Assembly: GCF_000169435.1 (NCBI RefSeq)
Contig: NZ_AAYB01000001.1
Coordinates: forward strand, 434,001 to 498,000
DNA from: Roseobacter sp. CCS2
GTDB lineage: Bacteria; Pseudomonadota; Alphaproteobacteria; Rhodobacterales; Rhodobacteraceae
DNA length: 64,000 bases
Direction: 5' to 3'
Below are positions 1 through 10,225 of the stretch, piece after piece. Within the stretch, counting starts at the first letter, position 1. Each line of letters opens with the position of its first letter. Under the pieces are notes generated by a model. It was not told the DNA's origin and searched no databases. It worked only from the letters and a program-made list of their open reading frames with translations. A program made the translations under genes and the position numbers.

Positions 1-1
1 A

Positions 2-730
2 TATTCCGGTCAGGTGATCACCGTCTATGACCCCATCGTGCACAGCGCGGCAGAGAATGATGTGGATGACCCCAACAGCCTGCGCCGCACCTCTGGCCGC
101 TTTGACACGCGCTATGTGCGTTGTGAGCGTCCGACTGTGATTACCGGTGGTGAATTGTCGCTGTCGATGCTTGACCTTGTTTATAACCCGACGGCACGAA
201 CCTATCAGGCGCCATTGCAGCTGAAATCCACCGGCGGCATCTTCATCGTGGATGACCTTGGTCGTCAGCAAGAACCGCCGCAGACCCTTGTGAACCGTTG
301 GATTGTGCCACTGGAAGAAAACAAGGATATTCTAGCCCTGCAATCGGGTGAAAAATTCGAAGTGCCGTTCGACACGCTTGTTGTCTTTTCGACCAACTTC
401 CACCCCAACGCGATCTTCGATAAAGCGGCGCTGCGTCGTATCTTTTACAAGATCAAGATCGATGGTCCCAATCAGGAAGACTTCCTTAAAATTTTCGCGA
501 TGGTCGCGCGCAAGCGTAAGATGCCCTTGGATGAAGATACGCTCGTTCACCTGCTGAACGTCCGCTACCCTGAGATCGACAATGTCTATGCGAACTATCA
601 GCCGATCTTCCTGATCGACCAGATGATTTCAATCTGCGAATTTGAAGGTATTCCGTACCAGATGTCACCCGATCTGATCGACCGGGCATGGGCCAACATG
701 TTCGTTAAAGAAGAAGACATCATTCACTAA
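2..730 (+). CDS. AAA family ATPase, C-terminal part (5' end outside window)
   Basis: The reading frame is open to the left edge, so this is a partial gene; the GTG at 14 is an internal codon. About 240 residues remain. A Walker-B-like stretch (GGIFIVDDLGRQ), a sensor-1-like stretch (TLVVFSTN) and a downstream arginine motif (KAALRRIFYKIKI) show the C-terminal half of an AAA+ ATPase domain followed by a small alpha-helical region. The Walker A motif must lie before the window. Substrate and process cannot be told from what is present. A strong hairpin with a T tract follows the stop codon, so the gene ends its own transcription unit. Confidence 0.75.
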   Translation, partial: YSGQVITVYDPIVHSAAENDVDDPNSLRRTSGRFDTRYVRCERPTVITGGELSLSMLDLVYNPTARTYQAPLQLKSTGGIFIVDDLGRQQEPPQTLVNRWIVPLEENKDILALQSGEKFEVPFDTLVVFSTNFHPNAIFDKAALRRIFYKIKIDGPNQEDFLKIFAMVARKRKMPLDEDTLVHLLNVRYPEIDNVYANYQPIFLIDQMISICEFEGIPYQMSPDLIDRAWANMFVKEEDIIH

Positions 731-752
731 TCGCTTTCGACATTTCCAATAC

Positions 753-787
753 AAAGGCTTCCCTCTACGCTGCGGGAAGCCTTTTTC
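753..787 (+). terminator. Rho-independent terminator after the AAA ATPase gene
   Basis: The arms AAAGGCTTCCC and GGGAAGCCTTTT form a GC-rich stem that runs into a T tract. It starts 22 bases after the ATPase stop and ends just before the Shine-Dalgarno sequence of the next gene. Confidence 0.8.
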
Positions 788-800
788 GTTGGAGGGATTG

Positions 801-1586
801 ATGGCGGATATCATTGGCGTCGCGGGTTGTGGCCGCATGGGCATGGGGATGTTGCGAAACCTGCAAAAGGCGGGATTTGATGCGCGTGGTTTCGATGTGC
901 GACCGCTGCAAGGTGTGGGGAACGATGTAAGTGCATTTGTCGATGGGCTGACAACGCTGATTACCGTCGTGCGCGATACCGCTGAAACAGATGCACTACT
1001 TTTTGATGACCAAGCTGTCGTCGCCAACGCTTCAACACTTCAACGGATCGTTGTCAGCTCAACGCTTTCTCCCAAATATGTCAAAGGCTTACGGAATCGC
1101 GTGCCAGATCAGATTAACCTGATTGATGCGCCAATGTCAGGCGCACAAATCAAAGCGGATGCCGGTACATTAACCTTCATGACCGGGGGCCCGGCCAATA
1201 AGGTCACCCCGCTATTGCAGTCAATGGGCGACACCATTCATCATATGGGGGATTTTGGCGCTGGCATGACAGCCAAGGTACTGAACAATCTTTTGGCCGC
1301 CTCAAACACCGCAATGACACGTCTTGTTCTGGACTGGGCCGATGCAGCAGGCGTTGAAGAGGGCAAGCTGCTTGCCTTGATCCATACCGCATCCGGGCAG
1401 AACTGGCTGGCGTCCGGGTTTGACGAAATCGAATTCGCACGTGACGGCTATGACCCCGACAATACCATCGGTATCTTGGTAAAAGACGTAGCTTCCGCCC
1501 TTGATATTGCGCCTGATGATGCGATGGCACTGCCATTGGCCGTGCAAACCGCCATTCGTAATCTGCAACCACGGCGCAAAGCGTAA
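801..1586 (+). CDS. NAD(P)-dependent oxidoreductase, 3-hydroxyisobutyrate dehydrogenase family
   Basis: The predicted product is 261 residues, somewhat shorter than the usual 290 or so of the family. It opens with a dinucleotide-binding motif (GVAGCGRMGMGM, residues ~6-17), carries the family signature DAPMSGAQ near residue 110 and the catalytic lysine region GAGMTAKVLNN near 155. Such enzymes oxidise beta-hydroxy acids with NAD(P)+, but the substrate cannot be read from sequence. I chose ATG 801 because GGAGGG ends five bases before it; the TTG at 789 precedes that Shine-Dalgarno. A second member of the family lies at 36690, not closely similar by eye. Confidence 0.8.
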   Translation: MADIIGVAGCGRMGMGMLRNLQKAGFDARGFDVRPLQGVGNDVSAFVDGLTTLITVVRDTAETDALLFDDQAVVANASTLQRIVVSSTLSPKYVKGLRNRVPDQINLIDAPMSGAQIKADAGTLTFMTGGPANKVTPLLQSMGDTIHHMGDFGAGMTAKVLNNLLAASNTAMTRLVLDWADAAGVEEGKLLALIHTASGQNWLASGFDEIEFARDGYDPDNTIGILVKDVASALDIAPDDAMALPLAVQTAIRNLQPRRKA

Positions 1587-1628
1587 GGTGCGTCTTGACG
1601 CATCCGCACTTAGGGTCACTTTACTCTT

Positions 1629-4034
1629 ATGACCACCCTGCCCCCAAAATTTGAAACATGGTTTGCCACACGCGGCTGGGCGATCCACCCTCATCAACAG
1701 GCGATGCTGAACCAAGCAGATGCGCCCGCGCTGATGCTCATCGCGCCAACCGGTGGTGGTAAAACCCTCGCGGGTTTTCTCCCCTCTCTTCTCGAACTTT
1801 CTGATGGGCAGCATGATGGGCTGCACACGCTCTACGTTTCCCCACTCAAAGCACTGGCGGCTGATATCAAACGCAATCTGCGCACGCCTGTAGCGGAAAT
1901 GGATTTGCCCATCCGTATCGAAGACCGCACTGGTGATACCTCATACACCCAAAAACGTCGTCAGCGCGCCGATCCCCCACATATCCTGCTGACAACACCA
2001 GAGTCATTGGCACTGCTCACCAGCTATGAAGATGCCCCGCATATCTTCAAAGGTTTGCAGCGGATCATCGTTGATGAAATCCACGCCCTTGCCGAAAGCA
2101 AACGTGGCGATCAACTCATGCTTGCGCTCAGCCGCCTGCAAACGCTGGCACCCAATCTACGCCGCGTTGGGCTTTCCGCCACCGTCGAAGACCCTGACGC
2201 AATCGCCGCCGAACTTGCCTGCCACCCTGACCCTTGCGCGATCATCAATGCAGACCCCGGCCCTGACCCCGATATTTCGATGCTCATCACACAAGAAAAG
2301 CCGCCTTGGACGGGCGGAGGTGCGAAATACGCCATCCCTGCCGTTCTGGAGCAAGTCAAGAACCACAAAACCACGCTGATTTTCCACAATACGCGCGCAC
2401 AGGCCGAGATTTTCTTTCACAATCTGTGGCTTGCCAACATTGACGACCTGCCTATCGGTATTCACCACGGCAGCCTTGCCCGCGAACAACGTGAAAGGGT
2501 CGAAGCTGCGATGGTGGCCGGGGAGTTGCGGGCCATCGTTTGCACCGGCTCGCTTGACCTTGGTATTGACTGGGGCGATGTCGATTTGGTGGTGCAGGTC
2601 GGCGCACCCAAGAACGTGAAACGCTTGGTCCAGCGTATTGGCCGCGCCAACCACCGCTACAACGCACCATCCAAAGCGCTGCTGGTGCCTGCCAACCGCT
2701 TTGAAGTTGTTGAATGCGTGGCCGCCTTGGAGGCCGTGAAAGAACACGACCTTGATGGCGACCGAAAGGGGCCCGGACCGCGCGATGTTTTGTGCCAACA
2801 TATTCTGATCACGGCCTGCGCCGGCCCCTTTGATGCTGATCAACTTTATCAAGAGATCAAGACCGTGGGCGCCTATCGCACGTTGTCTCGTGCCGCCTTT
2901 GATGACTGTCTCGATTTCTGTGCCACCGGTGGCTATGCCCTGCGTGCCTATGACAAGTGGAAGCGGTTACTGCAAACCGCTGATGGCCTGTGGCAGCTGC
3001 GTGACCCGCGTGCGGCCCAACGCATCCGTATGAACATCGGCACGATACAGGATACTGATACGCTCAAAGTTCGCATGAAAGGCAACTTCAAGGCTTTGGG
3101 CGAGGTCGAAGAGGCCTTCGCCGCAACCCTTACCCCCGGCGACACCTTCCTGATCGGAGGGCAAGTGGTGCGCTACGAAAACCTCAAAGAAATGACCGTT
3201 GAAGTGTCGCGAAGGGGCGATAAAACGCCCAAGATCGCCACCTTCATGGGCACAAAATTTGCCAATTCCACCCAGCTGTCCCAACGCATCCTGCGTATGT
3301 TCGAACAACCTAATTGGCCTGAACTGCCCGCGCACACGGCTGAATGGCTGGGCCTGCAACGAAGGGTTTCAAAACTGCCCGAAGCTGACCGCATCCTTGT
3401 TGAAAACTTTCCGCATGAAGGGCGTCATCATATCTGCGTCTACGGATTTGCCGGACGTAACGCGATGCAAACGCTGGGTATGCTGGTGACGCAACGGATG
3501 GAGGAGTTAAATCTTCATCCTTTGGGATTTGTCGCAACAGACTACGCGACGCTGATCTGGGGATTGGATCCAATTGATGACCCTGCCCCGCTATTCAAAC
3601 CCGACAACATCCGCGCTGATTTTGAAACGTGGTTATCGGGCAACGCGGTGATGAAGAAAACTTTTCGAGGTGCCGCCACGATCGCTGGCCTGATCGAACG
3701 TAACCTGCCACAAGCCCGCAAAAGCGGGCGGCAAGCGACATTTTCCTCTGATATTCTCTACGACACGCTGGCGAAATATGACCCAGATCACCTTATGATG
3801 CGCATCACCCGCGAAGAAGCGATGCGCGGCCTTGTCGATTTTGGACGGATCGAAGAAATGCTGTCCCGAACAGCAGGGCGGATTGACCACATCGCGCTGG
3901 ATCGCGTCACACCGCTGTCATTGCCCATGTTCCTTGAACAAGGCCGCATCGCCGTGGCTGGTGCAGGCCAGGACCGCATTTTAGAAGAAGAAGCAGCGCG
4001 CCTGATGCACGAAGCAGGCGTCGGTTCACTTTGA
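1629..4034 (+). CDS. Ligase-associated DEXH-box DNA helicase (Lhr-like)
   Basis: This 801-residue superfamily-2 helicase has Walker A APTGGGKT (residues 39-46), the DEIH box (149-152), a TTPESL motif Ic (~122-127) and motif VI QRIGRANHR near 337. The long C-terminal part matches the architecture of Lhr-core helicases, including the bacterial ligase-associated DNA damage response helicase. It probably unwinds damaged DNA together with a nuclease. The next gene, pdeM, starts just after its stop (4-base overlap if the TTG at 4031 were used) and is the usual partner. The exonuclease and ATP-dependent ligase genes normally found upstream are absent here. Confidence 0.88.
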   Translation: MTTLPPKFETWFATRGWAIHPHQQAMLNQADAPALMLIAPTGGGKTLAGFLPSLLELSDGQHDGLHTLYVSPLKALAADIKRNLRTPVAEMDLPIRIEDRTGDTSYTQKRRQRADPPHILLTTPESLALLTSYEDAPHIFKGLQRIIVDEIHALAESKRGDQLMLALSRLQTLAPNLRRVGLSATVEDPDAIAAELACHPDPCAIINADPGPDPDISMLITQEKPPWTGGGAKYAIPAVLEQVKNHKTTLIFHNTRAQAEIFFHNLWLANIDDLPIGIHHGSLAREQRERVEAAMVAGELRAIVCTGSLDLGIDWGDVDLVVQVGAPKNVKRLVQRIGRANHRYNAPSKALLVPANRFEVVECVAALEAVKEHDLDGDRKGPGPRDVLCQHILITACAGPFDADQLYQEIKTVGAYRTLSRAAFDDCLDFCATGGYALRAYDKWKRLLQTADGLWQLRDPRAAQRIRMNIGTIQDTDTLKVRMKGNFKALGEVEEAFAATLTPGDTFLIGGQVVRYENLKEMTVEVSRRGDKTPKIATFMGTKFANSTQLSQRILRMFEQPNWPELPAHTAEWLGLQRRVSKLPEADRILVENFPHEGRHHICVYGFAGRNAMQTLGMLVTQRMEELNLHPLGFVATDYATLIWGLDPIDDPAPLFKPDNIRADFETWLSGNAVMKKTFRGAATIAGLIERNLPQARKSGRQATFSSDILYDTLAKYDPDHLMMRITREEAMRGLVDFGRIEEMLSRTAGRIDHIALDRVTPLSLPMFLEQGRIAVAGAGQDRILEEEAARLMHEAGVGSL

Positions 4035-4072
4035 GCCTTGATCTGCCGTACGGCTTGCCCCAAGAACAGAGC

Positions 4073-4717
4073 ATGAACGCCTACAGCTTTCTTTTCTGCC
4101 AAACACGATGCACCGCCCTGCCTTCCGGGGCGCTGCATTTACCCGATCACGATGTGCTATGTGTGTCCGACTTGCACTTAGGCAAATCCGAACGGATCGC
4201 ACGGCGCAGTGGCGTCATGTTACCACCTTACGAAGTCGTTGAAACGCTACAAAAGCTGGAAACGGACATTGCTGCGACAAATCCAGACCACATCATCTGT
4301 CTTGGCGATAGCTTTGATGATCTTGATGCTGCGATAAGTCTGAACGAAGATATGCGGCTTTGGCTGGCCCGTTTGCAAGCCGGCAAAACCTGGGTCTGGA
4401 TCGAAGGCAACCATGACCCCGGCCCGGTTGATATGGGTGGAACGCACAAAGCTGATATAACCGTGGGCACCCTGACGTTCCGGCATATCGCAACCAATGC
4501 AACGGCCGAAGTGTCAGGTCACTATCATCCGAAACATCGGGTCACCGGGCGTAGTCGTCCTGCTTTTCTATGTGATACGCAGCGGCTGATCATGCCCGCC
4601 TATGGTGCTTACACAGGCGGTCTTGCCAGTCATGCACCAGAGCTGCGTAAGCTCTTTAACGGACGGATAATGGCAATTCTGACCGGGCATAAGGCGATCC
4701 CCGTTCCGATCACTTAG
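4073..4717 (+). CDS. pdeM: Ligase-associated DNA damage response endonuclease PdeM
   Basis: This is a 214-residue calcineurin-type metallophosphoesterase. Metal-binding motifs are visible in order: [10 protein letters not shown] (D33, H35), GDSFDDL near 78, EGNHDPG near 112, and SGHYHPKH near 146. The family member PdeM is a Mn-dependent nuclease of the ligase-associated repair cluster. I prefer ATG 4073, giving the family-like start MNAY, over the TTG at 4031 that overlaps the helicase stop. The gene converges on folD with a four-base overlap of the two 3' ends. Assignment is firm on motifs and on the helicase neighbour. Confidence 0.88.
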   Translation: MNAYSFLFCQTRCTALPSGALHLPDHDVLCVSDLHLGKSERIARRSGVMLPPYEVVETLQKLETDIAATNPDHIICLGDSFDDLDAAISLNEDMRLWLARLQAGKTWVWIEGNHDPGPVDMGGTHKADITVGTLTFRHIATNATAEVSGHYHPKHRVTGRSRPAFLCDTQRLIMPAYGAYTGGLASHAPELRKLFNGRIMAILTGHKAIPVPIT

Positions 4718-5607
4718 ACGGTCAAACCCTCAGGTTCGGCCAAACCGTTTGCGCGACAACATGCAGTCAGCGTATTGGCCAGCAAGCAGGCAATCGTCAT
4801 TGGGCCAACACCGCCTGGGACAGGTGTGATTGCCCCTGCGACAGCCGCGCAGCTTTCATAGTCGCAATCGCCAACCAAACGCGTACCGCCATCTGGTTTA
4901 TCGATCCGATTGATACCCACATCAATCACAGTTGCACCCGGCTTGATCCAGTTACCTGTCACCATTTGCGGGCGCCCAACAGCGGCAACAACAATGTCGG
5001 CCTGCCGCACAACGGCCTCTAAATCCTGTGTCCGGCTATGTGCAATCGTCACCGTACAACTATCACCCAACAACAATTGCGCCATCGGCTTGCCAACGAT
5101 GTTGGACCGCCCAATCACCACAGCGTTCATACCGGACAGTGACCCGTGATGGTCACGCAGCATCATCAGACTGCCCAAAGGCGTGCAGGGCACCATGCTT
5201 TTCTGCCCGGTACCAAGCAGGCCCACATTCGAAATATGAAACCCATCCACGTCCTTGGCAGGATCAATGCTATTGATAACCAGATCACTGTCCAGATGGT
5301 CTGGCAAAGGCAGTTGTACCAATATTCCATGGACCGCAGGATCATTGTTCAACTGATCGATCAGTGCCAAAAGATCTGCCTCAGACGTTTGAACATCAAG
5401 TTTGTGTTCAATGGATTTCATGCCCACTTCGGCAGTCATCTTACCTTTGGACCGGACATAAACCTGACTTGCAGGATCTTCACCCACCAAAACCACAGCA
5501 AGGCCGGGTATGATACCCTGCTCTTCTTGCAGCTTGGCCACGCCTTTGGCGACTTGGCCACGTACTTTTGCGGCAAAGGCTTTTCCATCAATCACTGTCG
5601 CTGTCAT
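4714..5607 (-). CDS. folD: Bifunctional methylenetetrahydrofolate dehydrogenase/methenyltetrahydrofolate cyclohydrolase
   Basis: FolD interconverts 5,10-methylene-, 5,10-methenyl- and 10-formyl-tetrahydrofolate using NADP. The product is about 297 residues, near the usual 280-300. Visible motifs are the catalytic region [14 protein letters not shown] (residues ~50-63), GILVQLPLP near 93, [14 protein letters not shown] near 165, and the C-terminal [15 protein letters not shown] 5607 has GAGAAG six bases upstream; ATG 5613 is also possible but leaves no spacing. fhs lies upstream on the same strand, so the two enzymes of the C1-folate branch are probably cotranscribed, with an intervening GC-rich hairpin. 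Confidence 0.95.
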   Translation of the reverse strand: MTATVIDGKAFAAKVRGQVAKGVAKLQEEQGIIPGLAVVLVGEDPASQVYVRSKGKMTAEVGMKSIEHKLDVQTSEADLLALIDQLNNDPAVHGILVQLPLPDHLDSDLVINSIDPAKDVDGFHISNVGLLGTGQKSMVPCTPLGSLMMLRDHHGSLSGMNAVVIGRSNIVGKPMAQLLLGDSCTVTIAHSRTQDLEAVVRQADIVVAAVGRPQMVTGNWIKPGATVIDVGINRIDKPDGGTRLVGDCDYESCAAVAGAITPVPGGVGPMTIACLLANTLTACCRANGLAEPEGLTV

Positions 5608-5631
5608 GGTCATCTTCTCATGTTCAAAAAT

Positions 5632-5646
5632 ACCTCCGCCGGAGGC
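5632..5646. repeat. Short intergenic palindrome (CCTCCGCCGGAGG)
   Basis: A 13-base inverted repeat lies in the fhs-folD gap. A closely related copy (TTCCGCCGGAGG) sits just upstream of the gene starting at 17741, so this may be a small dispersed element rather than a terminator. Confidence 0.4.
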
Positions 5647-5658
5647 AATCGGGAGGGT

Positions 5659-5695
5659 GGGCGGGGCGATGACGCAGTCAAGCGTCGCCCCGCCC
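5659..5695 (-). other. GC-rich hairpin between fhs and folD
   Basis: The arms GGGCGGGGCGA and TCGCCCCGCCC pair perfectly around a loop of about 15 bases immediately after the fhs stop. There is no T tract on the transcribed strand, so it looks more like an mRNA-stabilising or attenuating stem than a full terminator. Confidence 0.5.
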
Positions 5696-5701
5696 GATCA
5701 A

Positions 5702-7378
5702 TCAGAACAGGCCTTCGATTTCACCTGCGTCATTCAGCATAATCTGTTCAGCAGACGGCACACGCGGCAGGCCCGGCATCGTCATGATTTCACCGCAGAT
5801 CGCAACGATAAACCCAGCACCTGCGCTCAACCGCACTTCGCGCACCGGCACAGAGTGACCAGTTGGCGCACCGCGCAGGGTAGGATCCGTCGAAAAGCTA
5901 TACTGCGTTTTGGCCATGCAAACCGGCAAGTTGCCATATCCTTGCTCTTCCCACTTTTTCAACTGATCACGAATTTTGCTATCTGCAATCACCTCATCCG
6001 CGCGGTAGATACGTTTGGCAATCGTATCGATCTTATCGAAAAGGCTCATATCATCGGGATAGATCGGGGCAAAGTTGGCCTCACCCGCATCAGCAATCTG
6101 CGCCACACGAGTCGCCAGCTCTGTCGTGCCTTCAGACCCATGCGCCCAGTGCTTGCACAAAATCGCCTCGGACTCTTGGGTTGCGACATAGGCTTTGACC
6201 GCGTCAACCTCAGCATCCGTATCCGTGACAAAGTGGTTGATGGCGACCACGACAGGCACACCAAAGGATTTTACATTCTCAATATGACGGCCCAGGTTCG
6301 GGCAGCCTGCATTGACCGCCTCAACGTTCTCGGCCCCCAGGTCAGCTTTCGCAACACCGCCGTTCATTTTCATCGCACGTACTGTCGCAACAACCACAAC
6401 ACACGATGGGGCAAGACCAGCCTTGCGGCATTTGATATTCAGAAATTTCTCGGCACCCAAATCAGCACCAAAACCGGCCTCTGTCACAACATAATCTGCG
6501 AGTTTCAGCGCTGTGGTCGTCGCAGTGACCGAATTACAACCGTGCGCGATGTTCGCGAATGGGCCGCCGTGCACGAAGGCCGGATTATTCTCAAGCGTCT
6601 GTACAAGGTTCGGCTGCATCGCATCTTTCAACAGAACAGTCATCGCACCATCAGCCTTGATATCGCGGCAATAAACCGGGCTGCGGTCGCGCCGGTAAGC
6701 CACGATGATATCGCCAAGGCGCTTTTGCAGGTCATCCAGATTACGGGCCAAACACAGGATTGCCATGACCTCTGATGCGACAGTGATATCAAAACCGGCT
6801 TCACGGGGGAAACCATTGGCAACCCCACCCAAGGACGCTGTAATCTGGCGTAACGCGCGATCGTTCATATCCAGCACCCGGCGCCAAGCCACGCGGCGGA
6901 TATCAATTTCAAGCGCGTTGCCCCAATAGATGTGATTGTCGATCATCGCAGACAGCAGGTTGTGCGCAGATGTGATCGCGTGAAAGTCACCTGTAAAATG
7001 CAGGTTCATATCTTCCATAGGCACGACCTGCGCGTAACCACCACCGGCAGCCCCGCCCTTCATACCAAAGCACGGGCCAAGCGACGCTTCGCGAATACAA
7101 ATCGCAGCTTTCTTGCCAATCGCGTTCAGCCCGTCGCCCAAGCCCACTGTCGTGGTTGTTTTACCCTCACCCGCCGGTGTGGGGTTTATCGCAGTGACAA
7201 GGATCAGCTTGCCGTCTTCGCGATCTTGCACACTATCAATCAAGCGCTGGCTGACTTTTGCCTTGTCGTGGCCATAAGGCAGCAAATCATCACTGTCGAT
7301 GCCCAGCTTCGCTCCGATTTCCTGAATGGGGCGCTTTTGGGCACCACGAGCAATCTCGATATCAGACTTGTATTCCAT
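5702..7378 (-). CDS. fhs: Formate--tetrahydrofolate ligase
   Basis: This enzyme makes 10-formyl-tetrahydrofolate from formate, ATP and tetrahydrofolate. From ATG 7378 the product is 558 residues, the normal length of the family, and the start has AGGGAAG upstream; the longer open frame to 7420 is untranslated leader. The P-loop [11 protein letters not shown] (~67-77), the [18 protein letters not shown] block near 105 and the [10 protein letters not shown] block near 305 are all intact. Together with folD it feeds one-carbon units to purine, methionine or methylated-compound metabolism. Confidence 0.96.
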   Translation of the reverse strand: MEYKSDIEIARGAQKRPIQEIGAKLGIDSDDLLPYGHDKAKVSQRLIDSVQDREDGKLILVTAINPTPAGEGKTTTTVGLGDGLNAIGKKAAICIREASLGPCFGMKGGAAGGGYAQVVPMEDMNLHFTGDFHAITSAHNLLSAMIDNHIYWGNALEIDIRRVAWRRVLDMNDRALRQITASLGGVANGFPREAGFDITVASEVMAILCLARNLDDLQKRLGDIIVAYRRDRSPVYCRDIKADGAMTVLLKDAMQPNLVQTLENNPAFVHGGPFANIAHGCNSVTATTTALKLADYVVTEAGFGADLGAEKFLNIKCRKAGLAPSCVVVVATVRAMKMNGGVAKADLGAENVEAVNAGCPNLGRHIENVKSFGVPVVVAINHFVTDTDAEVDAVKAYVATQESEAILCKHWAHGSEGTTELATRVAQIADAGEANFAPIYPDDMSLFDKIDTIAKRIYRADEVIADSKIRDQLKKWEEQGYGNLPVCMAKTQYSFSTDPTLRGAPTGHSVPVREVRLSAGAGFIVAICGEIMTMPGLPRVPSAEQIMLNDAGEIEGLF

Positions 7379-7519
7379 GCAAAACTTCCCTGCGCGTTGG
7401 CAAATGCCATTCTTGTTCAATATCGCTTCTAGCGGTTGGATACCGCTGTATGCACCGTGATTACGACATTTTCACCGCCGGAATCGTCGGCATGCACTAT
7501 GCCTGTGTCGGATTGGAAA

Positions 7520-8098
7520 CTAAGGTGCCCAAGCGCGTTGGTCTGGGATATGCAGACGAACACTATCGCCGACATGGATATGCCCTTCGCATTCGACCCA
7601 CGCGGTTACACCGCGCTTGCCCTTGGCCGCCGCTTTGAACTTATCACCTGCACCCGGATGGTCTGCGTTGATTGGCTTGGCCGGCAAATGGCATGGTCGG
7701 TTCTCCATATCGACGACAATCGATGATCCATCAGGAAATTGGAGCCGCGATGACGGCGGAAGATGGGTAAAATCAGGAATACCGCTGATCACAAGCGATG
7801 CACCAATATGGCGGGGGTCAAACGCATCCAATCCACACTCCGCCGCCACCTCGGCCAATTCTTCGGCCGACATGACCGACAACTGCCGCACATTTCGAAT
7901 TTCGGTATCTTTAGGGTACTGGCTGCGCACCCGCACGCAGGCTGGTCGCGTCAGACCACCGTGGGCTTCGCCAGGAATACCTTCATATGTCAGTTGCGCA
8001 TCCTGCGTGGGCTCTGATTGCAACGATGTGTCACGGTCCGGAACATGACCGATCCAGACAATTTCACCTGTGATGTCTGTGGGTAATAATGCGGGCAC
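7520..8098 (-). CDS. MOSC domain protein
   Basis: The 192-residue product fits a stand-alone MOSC (molybdenum cofactor sulfurase C-terminal) domain: GEAHGGLTRPACVRV (residues ~44-58), QYPKDTEIRNVRQLS (~60-74), DMENRPCHLPAK near 130 with the conserved cysteine, and GKRGVTAWVE near 160. MOSC proteins bind molybdenum cofactor and act in sulfur carrier or reductive detoxification reactions; the substrate here is unknown. The start is GTG at 8098, supported by AGGAGAG six bases upstream. It is separated from fhs by about 140 bases and stands alone. Confidence 0.85.
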   Translation of the reverse strand: MPALLPTDITGEIVWIGHVPDRDTSLQSEPTQDAQLTYEGIPGEAHGGLTRPACVRVRSQYPKDTEIRNVRQLSVMSAEELAEVAAECGLDAFDPRHIGASLVISGIPDFTHLPPSSRLQFPDGSSIVVDMENRPCHLPAKPINADHPGAGDKFKAAAKGKRGVTAWVECEGHIHVGDSVRLHIPDQRAWAP

Positions 8099-8186
8099 AA
8101 TACTCTCCTGTTGCGTGTTGGGACATGCTTAGGACAGGTCTCAATGCGCTTCAACAAAACAGTTGCTTCATGTTGGTTGCAAAAAA

Positions 8187-8222
8187 GAAAAACGCCGCTC
8201 TTCGAAAGAGCGGCGTTTTAAT
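8187..8222. terminator. Bidirectional terminator after ftsH
   Basis: The perfect stem AACGCCGCTCTTTC/GAAAGAGCGGCGTT is flanked by an A run on the left and a T-rich run on the right. It sits six bases past the ftsH stop (minus strand) and can also end transcription from the left. Confidence 0.85.
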
Positions 8223-8226
8223 TTTC

Positions 8227-10146
8227 TTACGTGGATGGTTCCGGTTCCATCCCGCCATCGTCAGATGCCCGCGGTTTCTTTGGTTTCGTCTTCGGGATCG
8301 CTGTCACTGACGGCGTTCCACCAGATGGCGGCGTATCATCTGCGTCGTCGCTGGTATGCGGTGGTTCACCGGCCATCACGCGCTTGATCTCGTCACCGGT
8401 GAGTGTCTCATACTCAAGCAAGCCTTGGGCCAGCCGTTCGAACTCAACATTCTTCTCGGTGATGATCTGATGCGCGCGGTCATAGCCAGCTTGAATAAAC
8501 CCGCGGACCTCTTCTTCGATCAGCTCTTTCGTGTGGGCTGATACGGACAGACCAGCGGTGTTGCCAGAATAGCCTTCGTGCGCTTCCGAGTAGTCGATGT
8601 TGCCGACCTTATCAGACATACCCCAACGCAGGATCATTGCGCGCGCCAGCTGGCTGGCCTGCTGGATATCACCTGCAGGACCATTGCTGACCTGATCTTC
8701 ACCATATTTAATGATCTCAGCCGCTTTACCTGCCATTGTCATCGCCAAACGCTGGTGGCATTCGTCCTTGAACATGTTCAGGCGATCCATTTCTGGCAGG
8801 CTCATCACCATACCCAAGGCACCGCCACGCGGAATGATCGTGGCCTTATACACCGGGTCACACTTTGGCAGACTGATGCCGACAATGGCATGGCCTGCCT
8901 CGTGATAAGCAGTCATTTCTTTCTGCTCAGACGTCATGACCATCGACCGGCGTTCGGCCCCCATCATGACTTTGTCTTTCGCGGACTCAAAGTCGATCAT
9001 TGTCACAAACCGGCGCCCGACACGCGCCGCCATCAAGGCAGCTTCGTTCACAAGGTTGGCCAGATCAGCACCCGAGAACCCCGGTGAACCACGTGCGATG
9101 ATCCGCAGATCAACATCAGGGCCCAACGGGATTTTCCGCGCGTGAACGCCCAAAATCTTTTCGCGACCTTTGATATCCGGGTTCGGCACAGTGACCTGAC
9201 GGTCAAAACGACCCGGACGCAGCAAAGCGGGGTCAAGTACATCACGGCGGTTGGTGGCCGCAACGATGATCACACCTTCGTTGGCTTCAAAACCGTCCAT
9301 CTCGACCAGCAATTGGTTCAATGTCTGCTCACGCTCGTCATTGCCGCCGCCAATACCGACACCACGGGACCGACCGACCGCGTCAATCTCATCGATGAAC
9401 ACGATACATGGTGCATTCTTTTTGGCCTGCTCAAACATATCGCGGACGCGGGATGCACCTACACCAACGAACATTTCCACAAAATCAGAACCCGAAATTG
9501 TGAAGAATGGCACGCCAGCTTCGCCGGCAATCGCACGCGCAAGCAGTGTTTTACCGGTTCCCGGGGGGCCCACAAGCAGCGCACCTTTGGGAATCTTACC
9601 ACCGAGTCGCGAGAATTTCTGCGGATTACGCAGGAATTCGACGATCTCTTCCAGCTCTTCTTTGGCTTCGTCAATACCGGCCACATCATCAAATGTGACC
9701 CGCCCATGCTTTTCCGTCAGCAGTTTCGCGCGCGACTTGCCAAAGCCCATCGCGCCACCTTTGCCACCGCCCTGCATACGGTTCATGAAATAGATCCACA
9801 CACCGATCAACAGCAGGAAGGGCAGCAAGCTCAAAAGGAACGATTGGAAGGCCGAAGTTTCTTGGCTTCGCGCCTCAACCGGGACATCAGCATCAATCAA
9901 AAGCTGTGTGATTTCAGCATCTTGCGGCATAATTGTCGAATAAGTGCGCCCGCCTTCGGCAAAGCGTACACTTTCGCCATCGATCACCACATCGGTGACC
10001 CGTCCGCCTTCTACTGCTTCAACAAATTCAGAGTAGCTGCGCGCCTCACTGTTTGTCGTGCCCGCCGGGCTGCTGAATAGATTAAAGAGCGCTAGGACCA
10101 TCAAAAACAAGACGACCCAAAAGACCATGTTACGCGCGTTGCCCAA
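8227..10146 (-). CDS. ftsH: ATP-dependent zinc metalloprotease FtsH
   Basis: This membrane-anchored AAA+ protease degrades unassembled membrane proteins and regulators such as RpoH in other bacteria. The 639 residues show two membrane segments (~7-24 and 102-122), Walker A GPPGTGKT (193-200), Walker B IVFIDEID (248-255), the second region of homology ending in RPGRFDR (~310), and the zinc site HEAGH (415-419). The C-terminal tail is rich in Pro, Asp and Lys. It lies downstream of tilS and closes the tol-tilS-ftsH block. A strong terminator follows. Confidence 0.97.
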   Translation of the reverse strand: MGNARNMVFWVVLFLMVLALFNLFSSPAGTTNSEARSYSEFVEAVEGGRVTDVVIDGESVRFAEGGRTYSTIMPQDAEITQLLIDADVPVEARSQETSAFQSFLLSLLPFLLLIGVWIYFMNRMQGGGKGGAMGFGKSRAKLLTEKHGRVTFDDVAGIDEAKEELEEIVEFLRNPQKFSRLGGKIPKGALLVGPPGTGKTLLARAIAGEAGVPFFTISGSDFVEMFVGVGASRVRDMFEQAKKNAPCIVFIDEIDAVGRSRGVGIGGGNDEREQTLNQLLVEMDGFEANEGVIIVAATNRRDVLDPALLRPGRFDRQVTVPNPDIKGREKILGVHARKIPLGPDVDLRIIARGSPGFSGADLANLVNEAALMAARVGRRFVTMIDFESAKDKVMMGAERRSMVMTSEQKEMTAYHEAGHAIVGISLPKCDPVYKATIIPRGGALGMVMSLPEMDRLNMFKDECHQRLAMTMAGKAAEIIKYGEDQVSNGPAGDIQQASQLARAMILRWGMSDKVGNIDYSEAHEGYSGNTAGLSVSAHTKELIEEEVRGFIQAGYDRAHQIITEKNVEFERLAQGLLEYETLTGDEIKRVMAGEPPHTSDDADDTPPSGGTPSVTAIPKTKPKKPRASDDGGMEPEPST

Positions 10147-10225
10147 GGGGAAAACTCCTTTGAAATGGGGAAGTGGAACGACAGAGTCGCATCACAAGCG
10201 TTTCCTCTAAAATAGAGGCGAAAGA

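Noticed and set aside
5510-6775. 421-codon open frame on the plus strand
   Set aside because: It lies opposite fhs and folD, whose motifs are intact; the plus-strand translation has no recognisable domain.
10147-10225. RpoH promoter before ftsH
   Set aside because: A CTTG and a CCCCATTT are present, but their spacing of about 24 bases is too long for a sigma-32 promoter.
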